From the NCBI GenBank assembly GCA_934394665.1, contig CAKRRS010000020.1, forward strand, positions 1 to 38,238: a stretch of DNA of 38,238 nt, in the 5' to 3' direction. The notes under the pieces are model-generated. The model had not been told where the DNA came from, did not search any database, and saw only the letters and a program-made list of their open reading frames with translations. Below, piece after piece: positions 1 to 8,959 of the stretch. This DNA is from an uncultured Acetatifactor sp. Its GTDB lineage: Bacteria; Bacillota; Clostridia; Lachnospirales; Lachnospiraceae. How positions within the stretch are numbered: the stretch's first letter is position 1; every line of letters begins with the position of its first letter. Both the position numbers and the translations under genes were made by a program.

Positions 1-78
1 ATGTCAGTGTTTCTTATATGCAACCGGGGCTACGGCGACAGGTGAGCCAATTCGTTTGCCAATCAACTAACTTTCAAG

Positions 79-1248
79 TTACTGCACAACCGCTTTATCC
101 ACATCGATCACGGTATAGAAATCCGGATGGTTCATGCGGATGCGTTCTGTGACGGAATTGGAGACTTCCTGATCGGAGACGGGGTAGTCATAGGGGATGA
201 CCAGGTCGAAGATGACGTTGGTGTGGGTAGGCCCTTTTACAATTCTGAAATCATGCATCGTAAGCCTGGGATCAATTTGATTCAGGTAACCGGAGACTTC
301 TGATTTCAGGGAAAGTGTCTCGGGATCATTTGTACTTACAGGATCCATGTGTATCACAGCATTGCAGTTTAATTTGCTGCGTAATTCATGTTCAATGGTA
401 TCGATCGTGTCGTGCAGGGTCATAATATTGCCGTCGGCAGGAACTTCTGCGTGCAGGGAGATCAATGTCCGGCCGGGACCATAATTATGTACAATGAGAT
501 CATGAATGCCGACGACGTCATCATAGGACAACACGATATCATTGATCTGCTGCACCAGTTCCGGCTCGGGCGGCTGCCCCAGCAGAGGACTGATGGTATC
601 TTTCGCAGCAACAAAACCGGAGTACAGGATGAACATTCCCACCAGGACACCACAGTAGCCATCGATAATGATGCCGGAACGGTAGGAGACGATGGTACCG
701 ATGAAGACTACGCCGGTCGCCACCATGTCACTTAAACTGTCGATGGCAGTAGCTTTCATGGCTACGGAATTGATCTTGGAACCAATGCTCCTGTTATAGA
801 AAGCCATATAGCACTTTACCAAAATGGAAAATATCAGAATCCCCAAAATAACAGGAGAAAAATCAGGAGCTTCCGGGTGAAAAATTTTGCTGACGGAGCT
901 TTTTACCAGTTCAAATCCCATGAGGACAATCAAAATAGAGACCAGCAACCCGGAGATGTATTCGATCCGTCCATGCCCGAAAGGATGGCCGGAATCCGGT
1001 TTCTGTCCCGCCATTTTGAAGCCCACCAGCGTAATGATGCTGGAAGCTGCATCCGACAGGTTGTTGAACGCATCTGCCGTGATGGCGATGGAATGACTGA
1101 AAAAGCCTGCCAGAGCTTTGGTGGTGAACAGAATCAGATTGAAAAAGACCCCGACGATGCCGCAGAGCATTCCATAGCCTTGGCGGACATTAGAATCGGT
1201 GACGTTTTCATGATCCTTGATGAATAGTTTTGCTAATAATGTAACCAT
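79..1248 (-). CDS. Cation diffusion facilitator (CDF) family metal transporter
   Basis: A 389-aa integral membrane protein that should export divalent metal ions (Zn, Fe, Mn or similar) from the cytoplasm by proton antiport. The N-terminal half has the CDF membrane domain: a helix with HSIAITADAFNNLSD, the GHPFGHGRIEY motif after it, and a later helix with DSLSD. The two acidic-site motifs match the family's metal site. The C-terminal ~100 residues form the cytoplasmic metal-binding dimer domain (HDLIVHNYGPG, then histidine-containing strands). The length is longer than the usual ~300 aa because of an extra ~80 residues at the C-terminus. It is transcribed alone, divergently from gpmI. Metal specificity cannot be read from the sequence. 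Family assignment is strong. Confidence 0.93.
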   Translation of the reverse strand: MVTLLAKLFIKDHENVTDSNVRQGYGMLCGIVGVFFNLILFTTKALAGFFSHSIAITADAFNNLSDAASSIITLVGFKMAGQKPDSGHPFGHGRIEYISGLLVSILIVLMGFELVKSSVSKIFHPEAPDFSPVILGILIFSILVKCYMAFYNRSIGSKINSVAMKATAIDSLSDMVATGVVFIGTIVSYRSGIIIDGYCGVLVGMFILYSGFVAAKDTISPLLGQPPEPELVQQINDIVLSYDDVVGIHDLIVHNYGPGRTLISLHAEVPADGNIMTLHDTIDTIEHELRSKLNCNAVIHMDPVSTNDPETLSLKSEVSGYLNQIDPRLTMHDFRIVKGPTHTNVIFDLVIPYDYPVSDQEVSNSVTERIRMNHPDFYTVIDVDKAVVQ

Positions 1249-1285
1249 AAGATAACCCCTTTTCCCAAATGAGAGTTTAAGGGAT

Positions 1286-1314
1286 ATTTTAGCGCATTCT
1301 CTTTAAAAATACAA
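1286..1314 (-). promoter_or_regulatory. Sigma-A promoter of the CDF transporter
   Basis: Reading the minus strand, a -35 TTGTAT (1309-1314) and a -10 TAAAAT (1286-1291) are separated by exactly 17 bases, about 40 bases before the start codon. Inference from consensus match only. Confidence 0.55.
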
Positions 1315-1437
1315 GAGAGAAGATATGTTATATATAAAAATGCAACTTGTGTAAATCAAAGAACGAGAATCCTTGATTTCAAAGGCAGAAATTTCACCCA
1401 TCTGAATGTTTGCTGAGAATATTTGCTTCATATTCTA

Positions 1438-1466
1438 TTGCGCCGCACGCTTTTTCAGTGTATAAT
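1438..1466 (+). promoter_or_regulatory. Candidate gpmI promoter
   Basis: TTGCGC (1438-1443), a 17-base spacer and a perfect TATAAT (1461-1466). It would give a leader of about 225 nt that includes the inverted-repeat element at 1591-1649. Consensus match only. Confidence 0.5.
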
Positions 1467-1590
1467 CTCGGTGGACGCAGTGTGGTTATGATAAAGCATA
1501 TATTCGGGAGATTTTCTATGATAAACAGGTCAAACGAGTATGACAAAGACGGTAAACACATGGTGTGCCGGTATAGTTAATACTAATGTG

Positions 1591-1649
1591 GTAATGATTC
1601 AGAGCCGCGACAATTTTCATGACTTTGCGAATAGGCACTGAATGGTTAC
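1591..1649 (+). repeat. Short dispersed inverted-repeat element, copy 1
   Basis: 59 bp starting GTAATGATTCAGAGCCG and ending CTGAATGGTTAC. The ends are imperfect inverted repeats of each other and match the ends of the element at 13500-13570, with which it also shares the interior bases AGAGCCG just inside the left end. It lies 49 bases before the gpmI start codon. Probably a MITE-like or REP-like element, or a mobile leader hairpin; no coding capacity. Confidence 0.6.
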
Positions 1650-1698
1650 TTAATATGTAATGATTGCAATCAGTATAAAGAAAATGGAGGAACGATCG

Positions 1699-3240
1699 AT
1701 GAGAAAGAAACCGGTTGTATTAATGATCCTGGATGGTTACGGATTGAACGATAAGGTAGAGGGCAATGCGGTAGCACAGGCCAACACCCCTGTCATGGAT
1801 TCCCTGATGAAGGAGTATCCTTTTGTACGCGGTAATGCCAGCGGTATGGCAGTAGGACTTCCCGAGGGTCAGATGGGTAACTCTGAGGTAGGACATCTGA
1901 ACATGGGTGCCGGACGTATCGTATATCAGGAACTGACCCGTATTACCAAGGAGATTCAGGATGGCGACTTCTTTAAAAATGAAGCTCTGTTAAAGGCAAT
2001 TGACAACTGTAAGAAGAACAACAGCGCCCTGCACCTGATGGGACTGTTATCCGACGGCGGTGTACACAGCCACATCACCCATCTGTACGGACTGCTGGAG
2101 CTGGCAAAGCAGCAGGGACTGGAAAAGGTATATGTTCACTGCTTCCTGGATGGACGTGATACCCCTCCTGCAAGCGGCAAGGGTTATGCAGAACAGCTGA
2201 ACGAAGAAATGAAGAAGCTTGGCGTAGGCAAGATCGCTTCCGTTATGGGACGTTACTACGCTATGGATCGTGATAACAACTACGATCGTGTGAAGCTGGC
2301 TTATGATGCCATGACCGAGGGCAAGGGACTGACCGCTGCCTGCGGTATCTGCGGTATTCAGGCTTCTTACGACAGAGAAGAGACCGATGAGTTCGTAAAG
2401 CCCACCGTAGTGGTAGAAGACGGCAAGGCAATCGGACTGGTACAGGACAAGGATTCCGTGATCTTCTTCAACTTCCGTCCCGACCGTGCAAGAGAGATTA
2501 CCAGAGCATTCTGTGATGATGATTTCAAGGGATTTGACCGTGTAAGAAAGGATGTTACCTTCGTATGCTTCTCCGATTACGATCCGACCATTCCTAACAA
2601 AGAGGTTGCATTCCATAAGATCGCTGTAACCAATACCTTCGGTGAGTGGCTGGCAGCCAACGGCATGAAGCAGGCCCGTATCGCTGAGACCGAGAAATAC
2701 GCGCATGTTACTTTCTTCTTCAATGGCGGTGTAGAGCAGCCCAATGAGGGAGAGGATCGTATTCTGGTAAATTCCCCCAAGGATGTCGCAACCTACGATC
2801 TGAAGCCGGAGATGAGTGCGCCTGCAGTCTGCGAGAAGCTGACTGACGCGATCCGTTCCGAAAAATATGATGTTATCATCATCAACTTCGCGAACCCTGA
2901 CATGGTAGGTCATACCGGTGTGATCTCCGCAGCTATCAAGGCAATCGAGACCGTAGACGAGTGCGTAGGCAAGACAGTACAGGCCATCAAAGATGTAGAC
3001 GGAGTTCTGTTCATCTGTGCAGACCACGGTAATGCAGAGCAGATGATCGATTACACTACCGGTCAGCCTCATACCGCACATACCACCAATCAGGTTCCTT
3101 TCATTCTGGTGAACTATGATCCTGCCTATACCCTGAAGGACAACGGCTGCCTGGCAGATATCGTTCCGACCCTGATTGAGGTCATGGGTATGGAGAAGCC
3201 TGCCGAGATGACAGGAAAGTCTCTGTTAATTAAGAAATAA
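1699..3240 (+). CDS. gpmI: 2,3-bisphosphoglycerate-independent phosphoglycerate mutase
   Basis: Glycolytic enzyme interconverting 3- and 2-phosphoglycerate in the cytoplasm with two Mn ions. The protein has 513 aa, the usual length for GpmI. Visible signatures are the metal-binding LDGYG near residue 11, the phosphoryl-acceptor serine in GNSEVGH (Ser62), FLDGRDTPP and GRYYAMDRDNNYDR in the transferase part, and the C-terminal metal motifs ADHGNAEQM and PHTAHTTN. I chose ATG 1699 because GGAGG (1687-1691) stands the right distance upstream; an in-frame ATG at 1660 would add 13 residues unlike the family. The codon bias is that of a highly expressed gene. The rest of the glycolytic operon is not beside it, so it appears to be transcribed alone. 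Confidence 0.97.
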   Translation: MRKKPVVLMILDGYGLNDKVEGNAVAQANTPVMDSLMKEYPFVRGNASGMAVGLPEGQMGNSEVGHLNMGAGRIVYQELTRITKEIQDGDFFKNEALLKAIDNCKKNNSALHLMGLLSDGGVHSHITHLYGLLELAKQQGLEKVYVHCFLDGRDTPPASGKGYAEQLNEEMKKLGVGKIASVMGRYYAMDRDNNYDRVKLAYDAMTEGKGLTAACGICGIQASYDREETDEFVKPTVVVEDGKAIGLVQDKDSVIFFNFRPDRAREITRAFCDDDFKGFDRVRKDVTFVCFSDYDPTIPNKEVAFHKIAVTNTFGEWLAANGMKQARIAETEKYAHVTFFFNGGVEQPNEGEDRILVNSPKDVATYDLKPEMSAPAVCEKLTDAIRSEKYDVIIINFANPDMVGHTGVISAAIKAIETVDECVGKTVQAIKDVDGVLFICADHGNAEQMIDYTTGQPHTAHTTNQVPFILVNYDPAYTLKDNGCLADIVPTLIEVMGMEKPAEMTGKSLLIKK

Positions 3241-3388
3241 TTTTGACGATTTCTAAAAGGGTAAAGATTGGTCAACTTTGGCAGATACAGATTCTCACAA
3301 GATTGGGTTATGATATTTATAGGATAAATAATCTTATGGGTAAAAGGAACTTATAAGAAAAGACAATTACCTATTTTAAAAATCAGAT

Positions 3389-3424
3389 TCCTCAGGCACT
3401 TTGCACGGTGCCTGGGGATTTTGT
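3389..3424 (+). terminator. Rho-independent terminator after gpmI / before the aldo-keto reductase
   Basis: Stem CCTCAGGCAC...GTGCCTGGGG with a short loop (3389-3418, some G-U pairs), then TTTT. It lies 150 bases after gpmI and only ~40 bases before the next start codon, so it may also act as an attenuator for that gene. Confidence 0.65.
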
Positions 3425-3459
3425 AACTAAATTTCCTTATCAGCAGGAGGAAGTACCTT

Positions 3460-4497
3460 ATGGAACAAAAGAAAAGAAATCTGGTGACCCTGGGCAGTAC
3501 CGGAATCACTGTAGAGAAGAACTCTTTCGGCGCACTGCCGATTCAGCGGATCTCCAAAGAAGCGGCAATCGGACTGTTACGGAAAGCCTATGCGGCAGGC
3601 GTCACTTTTTACGATACCGCAAGATACTACACGGACAGTGAAGAAAAAGTAGGTGCGGCTTTTGAAGGCATGCGCGACAAAATCTATATTGCCACCAAGA
3701 CCGGAGCTACGACGGCGGAAGGCTTTTGGAAGGATCTGCATACTTCGCTGGAAAAATTGCGCACCGACTATATCGACATTTATCAATTTCATAATCCGGC
3801 ATTCTGCCCGAAGCCCGGAGACGGCACCGGGTTGTATGAGGCAATGCTGGAAGCGAAAGAAAAAGGAATGATTCGTCATATCGGCATTACCAACCATCGC
3901 CTGAATGTAGCGCATGAAGCCATCGAAAGCGGATTGTACGAGACACTGCAGTTCCCGTTCTGTTACCTGGCAACGGATAAGGATCTGGAGTTGGTGCAGG
4001 AATGCAAAAAGGCAGGCATGGGCTTTATTGCTATGAAAGCATTGTCCGGCGGACTGATCAATAACTCCGCGGCAGCCTATGCTTATCTGGCACAGTTTGA
4101 CAATGTACTTCCTATCTGGGGTGTGCAGCGGGAGAGTGAACTGGATGAATTTTTATCTTATATTGACAATCCACCTGCTTTGACTCCCGAGTTACAGGCC
4201 GTGATCGACCATGACAGACAGGAATTGCAGGGAGAGTTCTGCAGAGGCTGCGGATATTGTATGCCTTGTCCTGTCGGAATCGAGATCAATAACTGTGCCC
4301 GTATGAGTCTGATGATTCGCAGAGCACCTTCCGCAGCACAGCTGACCGAAGAGATGCAGGCAAAGATGCACAAGATCAAAGATTGCCTGCACTGCGGCAG
4401 ATGTAAGACGAAATGCCCTTATGGACTGGATACACCGACCTTGCTTGAGAAAAACTATAAGGATTATTGTGAAATTTTAGCAGGAAAAGAGTATTAA
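3460..4497 (+). CDS. Aldo/keto reductase with C-terminal double [4Fe-4S] ferredoxin domain
   Basis: 345-aa cytoplasmic oxidoreductase. Residues ~8-255 form an AKR TIM barrel with the catalytic set Asp (TFYDTARYY), Tyr, Lys (IATKTG) and His (YQFHNP). Residues ~250-310 carry two cysteine clusters, CRGCGYCMPCPVG and CLHCGRCKTKCPYGL, typical of two [4Fe-4S] centres. This fusion is common in anaerobic Firmicutes; electrons probably pass between ferredoxin-type centres and a nicotinamide cofactor, but the substrate is unknown. The start ATG is preceded by CAGGAGG. It stands alone between two terminator hairpins. Confidence 0.92.
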   Translation: MEQKKRNLVTLGSTGITVEKNSFGALPIQRISKEAAIGLLRKAYAAGVTFYDTARYYTDSEEKVGAAFEGMRDKIYIATKTGATTAEGFWKDLHTSLEKLRTDYIDIYQFHNPAFCPKPGDGTGLYEAMLEAKEKGMIRHIGITNHRLNVAHEAIESGLYETLQFPFCYLATDKDLELVQECKKAGMGFIAMKALSGGLINNSAAAYAYLAQFDNVLPIWGVQRESELDEFLSYIDNPPALTPELQAVIDHDRQELQGEFCRGCGYCMPCPVGIEINNCARMSLMIRRAPSAAQLTEEMQAKMHKIKDCLHCGRCKTKCPYGLDTPTLLEKNYKDYCEILAGKEY

Positions 4498-4527
4498 GGA
4501 AACAACTACAAAATGAAAGAAATGTAG

Positions 4528-4567
4528 CAGGAGAATTTTCAATACAGGAAATTCTCCTGTTTTTTTT
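4528..4567 (+). terminator. Rho-independent terminator of the aldo/keto reductase
   Basis: Perfect 11-bp stem CAGGAGAATTT / AAATTCTCCTG (4528-4538 and 4549-4559) followed by eight T residues. Confidence 0.9.
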
Positions 4568-4720
4568 AGAAAAACACTGAAAAAATACATGAGGGAAAGA
4601 AAATCCGGAAAAGAAGAGATGATTAAATATACATAATGATGTGAAAAATATGCACTATATGCACAAAATAAAATATCAAATCCAATTTATTGAAAAATCT
4701 TTTCATAAATATACAGACAT

Positions 4721-4741
4721 ATGTACGCGATATGCGTACAT
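4721..4741. promoter_or_regulatory. Operator-like palindrome upstream of opp
   Basis: ATGTACGC and GCGTACAT form perfect 8-bp arms around GATAT. The centre lies about 75 bases upstream of the -35 box, an activator-type position. No T-tract follows, so a terminator is unlikely. Function inferred. Confidence 0.5.
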
Positions 4742-4804
4742 TCCATATAAAACAACAAGAAAGAGAAAGCGCGGAAACCGGCAGATACTACATATGTAAT
4801 TCAG

Positions 4805-4833
4805 TTGACAGTCTTACAAAAGTGTTGTAATAT
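4805..4833 (+). promoter_or_regulatory. Main sigma-A promoter of oppBCDFA
   Basis: Perfect -35 TTGACA (4805-4810), 17-base spacer, -10 TAATAT (4828-4833). This predicts a leader of about 110 nt before oppB. Confidence 0.7.
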
Positions 4834-4952
4834 AACAAAAGTCGTTGTCGGAGATGTAATGTACGTTTTGCAAACATGTATACTTGCATACAAATGCGTA
4901 AAATGTATTTTATAAATGTCCGTAGGCAAAAGAAAAGCAAGGAGTTGAAGAG

Positions 4953-5870
4953 ATGCTTAAATATATTGCAAAACGTATCGGCTTAGCGCTGATCACGATT
5001 TTTACAGTAGCAACACTCACCTTTTTCCTGATGAACATGGTCCCCGGTGGTCCGTTCCTCTCGGAGAAGGCAGTAAGCCCCGCTGCACAGGCAGCCCTGG
5101 AGGCAAAATATGGACTGGACAAGCCGTTGTCCCAGCAGTATCTGACGTATATGAAAGATGCTCTGCACGGTGATTTCGGAGAGAGTCTGAAGCAGAGAGG
5201 AAGAACCGTTACTTCTATTATAGTATCCAAGTTCCCTGTATCTGCAAGAGTAGGTGGACTTTCCGTTATCGTAGCGCTGTTGGTAGGTATCCCTCTGGGA
5301 TGTCTGGCAGCTACCCATCGTGGCAAGACGCTGGACAGCGTGATCTCCGTGATCTCCACCTGTGGTATTGCGGTACCGAGCTTCGTTATATGTACTCTGC
5401 TTCTGTATTTCCTGGGAAGTAAGGTAAAGATACTGCCCACCTACGGAATCGGCACCTGGAAGCATTATGTGATGCCCGTGATCGCACTGGCATTGTATCC
5501 CACTGCTTATATTATGAGACTGATGCGTTCTTCCATGTTGGATGTTCTGGGACAGGATTATATGAGAACCGCTACGGCGAAAGGAGTAAAGCCTTTCTTC
5601 CGTCTGTTCAAGCATGCACTGAGAAATGCACTGCTCCCCGTTATCACCTATGTAGGTCCTATGATGGCTTATACTATGACAGGAAGCTTCGTAGTAGAGA
5701 AGATTTTCACGATCCCCGGTCTGGGCAATGAATTTGTCAGCTCGATCATTAACCGTGATTACACCATGATCATGGGTACCACCATTTTCCTCGCAACACT
5801 GATGGTTGTCATGAATGTGCTGGTGGATATCGTATATAAGATCGTCGACCCCAGGATCAAGTTGAAGTAA
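4953..5870 (+). CDS. oppB: Oligopeptide ABC transporter permease OppB
   Basis: 305-aa inner-membrane permease, first subunit of a peptide importer. It begins with the family-typical MLKYIAKRIGLALITIF segment, has six predicted membrane helices, and carries the ATPase-contact EAA-type loop in YMRTATAKGVKPFFRLFKHA. The ending GLGNEF...DYTMIMG...VDIVYKIVDPRIKLK is also typical of DppB/OppB proteins. The ribosome site AAGGAG precedes the ATG. It is followed after 23 bases by oppC in the order B-C-D-F-A. The substrate (peptides of which length, or nickel) cannot be fixed from the permease, but the OppA-like partner favours oligopeptides. Confidence 0.95.
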   Translation: MLKYIAKRIGLALITIFTVATLTFFLMNMVPGGPFLSEKAVSPAAQAALEAKYGLDKPLSQQYLTYMKDALHGDFGESLKQRGRTVTSIIVSKFPVSARVGGLSVIVALLVGIPLGCLAATHRGKTLDSVISVISTCGIAVPSFVICTLLLYFLGSKVKILPTYGIGTWKHYVMPVIALALYPTAYIMRLMRSSMLDVLGQDYMRTATAKGVKPFFRLFKHALRNALLPVITYVGPMMAYTMTGSFVVEKIFTIPGLGNEFVSSIINRDYTMIMGTTIFLATLMVVMNVLVDIVYKIVDPRIKLK

Positions 5871-5893
5871 GATTAACAGGAAGGAAGATACCG

Positions 5894-6943
5894 ATGAAAG
5901 AACCGAATGCTATGAGCTTTCATGTAAAATATAAACCGGAAGATTTTATGCCGGCGAACGAAGAAGAGAAGCAGAGCCAGGTCATCATGCGCGAGAGCGT
6001 GGGCTTCTGGCAGGATGGCTTCCGCAGACTTCGTAAGAATAAGGTTGCCATGGTCAGCCTCTTCGTTATTATTGTAGTTATGATCTTTTCCTTTATTGTG
6101 CCTGCATTTTATCCCTATGATTACAAGACACAGATCAAAGGAAGCGAGAATCTGCACCCCATGCAGTATTCCGAGAAAGAGATAGAGCGTATGGATGCGG
6201 GAGAGAAGGTATTCCCCCATGTGCTCGGTACCGATAAAATGGGCCGTGATTATGCCATCCGTGTTATGATGGGAAGCCGTATCTCCCTGCTGGTTGGTCT
6301 GATCGCTACTGCCATCATTTTTGTGATCGGTTCCCTGATCGGTTCCATCTCTGCTTTCTTCGGTGGATGGGTGGATCTGATCATCATGCGTATTGTGGAT
6401 ATTATCTATACGATACCGGATTTCCTGCTGATCGTGCTGCTGTCCTTTGCGCTAAAGGATCCTCTGGCAAAGCTGGCACAGCTTCCCGGATTCGGATGGA
6501 TGCAGATCGTAGGATCTAACCTGATCAGTATCTTCATCGTATTCGCATTGCTGTACTGGGTAGGAATGGCACGTATGGTACGAAGCCAGATCCTGACCCT
6601 GAAGGAAAATGATTATGTCATGGCAGCCAAGGCTCTGGGAGCCAAGGATGGCCGTATCATAAAAAAGCATCTGCTGACCAACTGTATCGGTACGCTGATC
6701 GTTACCACCACACTGCAGATCCCTTCCTCTATTTTTACCGAGAGCTATCTGAGCTTCTTAGGTATGGGTGTGGCAGTTCCCCTGCCTTCCCTGGGAAGTC
6801 TTGCAAGTGATGCCATTAACGGAATGATCACATTCCCGTACCTGCTGTTTGCACCCTGTCTGCTGATCAGTCTGATCATCTTAAGCTTTAACCTGTTTGG
6901 TGACGGACTTCGTGACGCATTTGACCCGAAGCTTAAGAATTAA
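5894..6943 (+). CDS. oppC: Oligopeptide ABC transporter permease OppC
   Basis: 349-aa second permease. Residues ~1-50 form the cytoplasmic OppC N-domain (WQDGFRRLRKNKVAMVSL), the first helix is at ~53-73, then comes an extracytoplasmic segment with HVLGTDKMGRDYAIRVMMGSR, the DppC hallmark. Five further helices contain the ATPase-contact loop AAKALGAKDGRIIKKHLL. The C-terminus (FNLFGDGLRDAFDPKLKN) is complete. Translation probably couples to oppD, which starts 18 bases downstream. It forms the heterodimeric channel with OppB. Confidence 0.95.
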   Translation: MKEPNAMSFHVKYKPEDFMPANEEEKQSQVIMRESVGFWQDGFRRLRKNKVAMVSLFVIIVVMIFSFIVPAFYPYDYKTQIKGSENLHPMQYSEKEIERMDAGEKVFPHVLGTDKMGRDYAIRVMMGSRISLLVGLIATAIIFVIGSLIGSISAFFGGWVDLIIMRIVDIIYTIPDFLLIVLLSFALKDPLAKLAQLPGFGWMQIVGSNLISIFIVFALLYWVGMARMVRSQILTLKENDYVMAAKALGAKDGRIIKKHLLTNCIGTLIVTTTLQIPSSIFTESYLSFLGMGVAVPLPSLGSLASDAINGMITFPYLLFAPCLLISLIILSFNLFGDGLRDAFDPKLKN

Positions 6944-6960
6944 TGGAAGGAGTAGTGAAG

Positions 6961-7965
6961 ATGGATAACAATTATCTGGTAGATATACAGCATGAACGTC
7001 TCTCTTTCTTTACTCCTGCCGGAGAAGTAAAGGCACTGAACGATGTCTCCATTCACCTGAAGGAAGGGGAAGTACTGGGCATCGTAGGAGAGAGTGGTTC
7101 CGGTAAATCCGTAACCGCATACAGTCTGATGGGACTGACCGCTTATCCCGGTAAACTGATCGGCGGAGAACTTCACTTCAATGGACACGAAGTGGAGAAA
7201 ATGACCGAAAAAGATTTTTCCAAAATGCGTGGTAAAGAGGTCTCCATTATTTTCCAGGATCCTCTGACCAGCTTAAATCCCGTATATACCATTGGCAATC
7301 AGATCATGGAAGTGATCCGTCTGCATACCGATGCGGACAAGAAAAAGGCATATGCAAGAGCAGTGGAGCTTTTGTCTCTGGTAGGTATCAATGAACCGGA
7401 GAAGCGTATGAAGCAGTATCCCCACGAGCTGTCCGGTGGTATGAGACAGCGTGTCATGATCGCAATTGCGCTGGCATGTGAACCGAAGCTTCTGATCGCC
7501 GATGAGCCTACTACCGCACTGGACGTTACCATTCAGGCGCAGATCCTGGAGCTGATGATGGAGCTGAAGGACAAGCTGGGCATGGCGATCATCATGATCA
7601 CCCATGACCTGGGTATCGTGGCGAGCATGTGTGACCGTATTGCAGTCATGTATGCAGGCCGTATCGTGGAGACCGGTACCTGTGACGAGATCTTCTACCA
7701 TCCGAAGCATGAATATACCAAGGGTCTTCTGGAGAGTATCCCCCGTCTGGACAGCACGAAGCATGAGAAGCTGATCCCCATTGAGGGTAACCCGGTGGAT
7801 CTTCTGAATCCTCCCGAAGGATGTGAATTTGCCCCCCGTTGTAAGAACTGCATGAAGATCTGCCTGAGAGAGAATCCTCCTAAGACGGATTTCAGCGAGA
7901 CGCATTATGCACACTGCTTTATGAACCAGAAAGCTGAGATGGAGGGAGGAAATACCAATGAGTGA
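6961..7965 (+). CDS. oppD: Oligopeptide ABC transporter ATPase OppD
   Basis: 334-aa ATP-binding subunit. Visible are Walker A GESGSGKS, the signature LSGGMRQR, Walker B LLIADEPTTALD and the H-loop ITHDLG. The C-terminal oligopeptide-transporter extension has the cysteine motif C-x5-CxxC-x3-C near CEFAPRCKNCMKIC, a likely Fe-S or Zn site known in this family. ATG 6961 is preferred because GGAAGGAG (6945-6952) precedes it. The in-frame ATG at 6943 overlaps the oppC stop and would add six residues. The oppF start overlaps its end by 8 bases. Confidence 0.95.
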   Translation: MDNNYLVDIQHERLSFFTPAGEVKALNDVSIHLKEGEVLGIVGESGSGKSVTAYSLMGLTAYPGKLIGGELHFNGHEVEKMTEKDFSKMRGKEVSIIFQDPLTSLNPVYTIGNQIMEVIRLHTDADKKKAYARAVELLSLVGINEPEKRMKQYPHELSGGMRQRVMIAIALACEPKLLIADEPTTALDVTIQAQILELMMELKDKLGMAIIMITHDLGIVASMCDRIAVMYAGRIVETGTCDEIFYHPKHEYTKGLLESIPRLDSTKHEKLIPIEGNPVDLLNPPEGCEFAPRCKNCMKICLRENPPKTDFSETHYAHCFMNQKAEMEGGNTNE

Positions 7966-8950
7966 TAAGTTACTTCAGGTTGAACATTTGAAGCAATACT
8001 TCCCCGCAGGCGGCATGGGTAAAAACCGTAAGTTCGTGAAGGCCGTGGATGATGTCAGCTTTTTTGTGAATAAAGGTGAGACTCTCGGACTGGTAGGAGA
8101 GAGCGGCTGTGGCAAGACCACCACCGGACGTTCTATCTTACGATTATATGAGCCCACCGGCGGCAAGATCACATTTGACGGCAATGTGATCCTGGACGTT
8201 GAAAATAAAGTAAAGGTAGATATGCTGCCTTACCGTCAGAAGATGCAGATGGTATTCCAGGATCCTTATGCAAGTCTGGATCCCAGAATGACCGTAGGAG
8301 ATATCGTAGGGGAAGCCATCGACATCCATAAGCTGGCTGCTAATAAGAAGGAACGTCATGATATGATCATCTCTATGCTGGAGAAGGTCGGACTGAACTC
8401 TGAGCATGCGAACAGATATCCTCATGAATTCTCCGGTGGACAGCGTCAGCGTGTCGGCATTGCGAGAGCACTGGCAGTGAACCCGCAGTTCATCGTCTGC
8501 GATGAGCCGATCTCCGCACTGGATGTATCGATCCAGGCACAGGTGGTGAATATGTTCGAGGAGCTGCAGGAGCAGATGGGACTGACCTATCTGTTCATCG
8601 CACATGACCTCTCTGTCGTAAAACATATCTCCGACCGTATCGGCGTTATGTACCTGGGCAAAATGGTAGAGCTGGCAGACAGCTACGAGCTGGTAGCACG
8701 AAGCCTGCATCCTTATACCAAGAGCCTGATCTCTGCAATCCCCATTGCAGATCCCATCAAGGCAAGAGCAAGTAAACGTATTGTTCTGCAGGGAGATGTA
8801 CCCAGCCCCTTAAATCCTCCTACCGGATGCCGTTTCCGCACCAGATGTCCTTATGCGGATGAATGTTGTGCACAGAAGGAACCCGAATGGAGAGAAGTGG
8901 AAAAGGGCCACTACGTGGCTTGCCACCATGTGGAAAAGATCAATGCCTGA
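7958..8950 (+). CDS. oppF: Oligopeptide ABC transporter ATPase OppF
   Basis: 330-aa second ATPase that pairs with OppD. Walker A GESGCGKTT, signature FSGGQRQR, Walker B FIVCDEPISALD and H-loop IAHDLS are intact. The C-terminal cysteine cluster (CRFRTRCPYADECC) matches the oligopeptide subfamily. The start lies inside the end of oppD (8-base overlap) with GAGGGAGG upstream, indicating translational coupling. A new promoter begins shortly after its stop for oppA. Confidence 0.95.
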   Translation: MSDKLLQVEHLKQYFPAGGMGKNRKFVKAVDDVSFFVNKGETLGLVGESGCGKTTTGRSILRLYEPTGGKITFDGNVILDVENKVKVDMLPYRQKMQMVFQDPYASLDPRMTVGDIVGEAIDIHKLAANKKERHDMIISMLEKVGLNSEHANRYPHEFSGGQRQRVGIARALAVNPQFIVCDEPISALDVSIQAQVVNMFEELQEQMGLTYLFIAHDLSVVKHISDRIGVMYLGKMVELADSYELVARSLHPYTKSLISAIPIADPIKARASKRIVLQGDVPSPLNPPTGCRFRTRCPYADECCAQKEPEWREVEKGHYVACHHVEKINA

Positions 8951-8959
8951 AATTAGGTA

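Larger units (their letters stand above)
1249..1698. other. Intergenic region between CDF transporter and gpmI
   Basis: About 450 bases without a convincing gene. It holds the divergent promoters of the two neighbours, a short inverted-repeat element (1591-1649) and a perfect 12-bp palindrome TGATTGCAATCA at 1661-1672. No riboswitch or tRNA is recognised here. Confidence 0.6.
4568..4952 (+). promoter_or_regulatory. AT-rich opp control region
   Basis: About 385 bases without a gene. It contains a direct repeat ATATGCAC (two copies near 4648-4662), the perfect palindrome ATGTACGCGATATGCGTACAT at 4721-4741, a strong promoter at 4805-4833, and a further partial palindrome GTATACTTGCATAC near 4877-4890 in the leader. 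The density of repeated ATGCAC/GTAC-type motifs suggests binding of a regulator. Which regulator is not known. Confidence 0.5.

Noticed and set aside
1..78. Start of a gene at the ATG at position 1
   Set aside because: The frame has no ribosome site and ends quickly; the segment is the 3' flank of the CDF transporter gene.
1249..1698. Riboswitch or T-box before gpmI
   Set aside because: No conserved riboswitch core or T-box motif found; only the short inverted-repeat element and a palindrome.
2047..3081. 344-aa minus-strand open frame
   Set aside because: Lies fully antisense to gpmI, whose motifs are all intact; low-complexity shadow translation.
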